From Lachnospiraceae bacterium (lineage in GTDB: Bacteria > Bacillota_A > Clostridia > Lachnospirales > Lachnospiraceae), in contig JAGBQU010000291.1 in the NCBI GenBank assembly GCA_017632755.1, positions 1-6,395 on the forward strand: DNA of 6,395 bases. Reading direction: 5' to 3'. Below, one piece after another: positions 5,412-6,395 of this stretch. The notes under the pieces were generated by a model. It was not told where the DNA came from, did no database searches, and worked only from the letters and a program-made list of their open reading frames with translations. Both the position numbers and the translations under genes were made by a program. Within the stretch, counting starts at the first letter, position 1; each line of letters starts with the position of its first letter.

Positions 5412-6395
5412 CTTCCTTCTCCGGATTCCTGCCATAGCCTTTGGTCGCATCGATCTTTGCTATGTCTTTCTTCAACTGATACTGCCTCCAATAATCCTTG
5501 TTCGAGGTCAGATGGCGGATCCATCGTTCCGGGAGCTTTTTATAACGCTTCCCGAGCTGATAACCGACAAACTTGAAGGCACTGTGCACATATAAAACCG
5601 GGATCTGAACCGGCAGATGTCGCTTTATCAGATACCGGGATGTCTGGCCGATCAAGCGGATCCCCTCAGACTCCGACCGCACACCTGCAAATATCTCCGG
5701 ATGATCTGCCTGAGAGACTCCAAGATCAAAGTTTCTGCGCAGCTGCTGCATGGCGGTATAATTGTGCGAATGAATCACCCTAGCATCTGCCGCATAGGCG
5801 ATTTTCTTACCGTTTTTTAGCGCATTTGCTGCGTATATCATATCCTCATTAAAGATTGTATGCTTGATAAATCCGCCGCTTTCCATAAAATAATCACGTC
5901 TGTAAGCGGCACAGACATTGGAGCAAAAAAATGTCTTGATCCCCATCGTCTCAAGATCCCGGATGGATTTGACCTTGCTTTGCTCCGGGTAATTAAAAGC
6001 CCTTGTAAAACGTTCGATCTCCCTGCAATCCCGGTTCGGAAGCTGTCTGGCATAGGATACCACCACTTCCTTATCCTCAAGAAGCGGCCGGATCAAATGC
6101 TCGATCAGCTCTCCGCCTTCCGGCATGGCATCCTGCGTCATCATGACAAACAGATCACTGTTGCTGCCTGCCACGCCCATGTTGCGCGTGTTGCCATGGT
6201 CAAACTCGCGTTTCGACAGGTGATGCACCACAACACTCTTATGGCGTTCTCCGAAATCCGTGCCATAGATCAGATTGTCAAAGTACTTTTCCTCCGTATT
6301 CATCAATATAATCCTGCCGATCGGCACAGTCTGCCGTTCCAGCTTTTCAATGAGCTCAAACAGCTTTTTTTCTGGCCGATAGGTGGGAATGATCA
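5407..6395 (-). CDS. Rhamnosyltransferase-like family 2 glycosyltransferase (5' end beyond window)
   Basis: The frame is open to the window edge and begins with IIPTYRPEKK, the first strand of a GT2 enzyme, so probably only a few N-terminal residues are missing; 328 complete codons are visible. Numbered from the first complete codon, the signature motifs of bacterial rhamnosyltransferases (RfbF/WbbL type, dTDP-L-rhamnose donor) are present: HGNTRNMG near 66-73, the metal-site MTQDAMP (85-91), SNVCAAYRR (158-166), NEDMIYAA (182-189) and the characteristic VIHSHNY (206-212). No membrane helix is evident. It probably adds rhamnose or a related sugar to a cell-wall polysaccharide or exopolysaccharide; the acceptor is unknown. 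An in-frame GTG at 6325-6327 is not the real start because the conserved N-terminal strand lies upstream of it. The gene ends in TAA at 5407-5409, within a probable terminator, and htrA follows 118 bases later. The gene before it, outside the window, may belong to the same surface-polysaccharide cluster. Confidence 0.92.
   Translation of the reverse strand, partial: IIPTYRPEKKLFELIEKLERQTVPIGRIILMNTEEKYFDNLIYGTDFGERHKSVVVHHLSKREFDHGNTRNMGVAGSNSDLFVMMTQDAMPEGGELIEHLIRPLLEDKEVVVSYARQLPNRDCREIERFTRAFNYPEQSKVKSIRDLETMGIKTFFCSNVCAAYRRDYFMESGGFIKHTIFNEDMIYAANALKNGKKIAYAADARVIHSHNYTAMQQLRRNFDLGVSQADHPEIFAGVRSESEGIRLIGQTSRYLIKRHLPVQIPVLYVHSAFKFVGYQLGKRYKKLPERWIRHLTSNKDYWRQYQLKKDIAKIDATKGYGRNPEKEG

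Noticed and set aside
5252..5524. 90-codon minus-strand frame bridging the rhamnosyltransferase end and the htrA start
   Set aside because: It overlaps two real genes in another frame and runs through the probable terminator and promoter; there is no family similarity.
6325..6327. GTG as start codon of the rhamnosyltransferase
   Set aside because: The frame continues upstream through the conserved IIPTYRP strand to the window edge, so the true start is outside.
1..6395. CRISPR array, tRNA/rRNA genes, transposase or phage genes
   Set aside because: No regularly spaced repeats, no structural RNA pattern and no mobile-element protein were seen on either strand.

Overview
The window looks like a chromosomal segment of a Gram-positive Clostridia member, most likely a Lachnospiraceae. 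The base composition is moderate, every gene has a GGAGG-type ribosome binding site, and the protein set fits: a Csp-like S8 peptidase, an AraC-type response-regulator remnant, a membrane-anchored HtrA and a ClpX-like ATPase. This placement is inference from gene types and style, not from a marker gene. All genes read on the minus strand, so transcription runs from high to low coordinates.

In transcription order: (1) 6395-5407, a rhamnosyltransferase-like family 2 glycosyltransferase, cut by the window edge near its N-terminus and followed by a probable intrinsic terminator. (2) A 118-base intergenic stretch (5289-5406) with a candidate promoter inside a widely spaced inverted repeat. (3) 5288-3651, an HtrA/DegP-type serine protease with a full catalytic triad, one membrane anchor, one PDZ domain and an unusually long Tyr/Asn/His-rich cytoplasmic N-terminus. 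(4) A perfect 17-bp-stem hairpin between htrA and the next gene. (5) 3572-1776, a divergent ClpX paralogue with an N-terminal extension that is about half Asp/Glu, a zinc-binding finger and changed RKH and IGF loops. (6) 1755-1063, a second, soluble DPM1-like family 2 glycosyltransferase only 20 nt downstream. (7) 1008-706, a truncated response-regulator receiver domain, probably a decaying remnant, flanked by inverted repeats. (8) 658-1, the N-terminal part of an S8 subtilisin-like peptidase with its Asp and His visible; the Ser lies beyond the window.

HtrA (envelope quality control) and a ClpX-type unfoldase (cytoplasmic quality control) are adjacent and codirectional, between two sugar transferases. 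The ClpX gene is not beside clpP, tig or lon, the usual partners, so it is probably a lineage-specific second ClpX-like protein. The most unusual element is this protein: its acidic tail, basic linker and altered loops suggest that substrate choice, and perhaps its peptidase partner, differ from housekeeping ClpXP.
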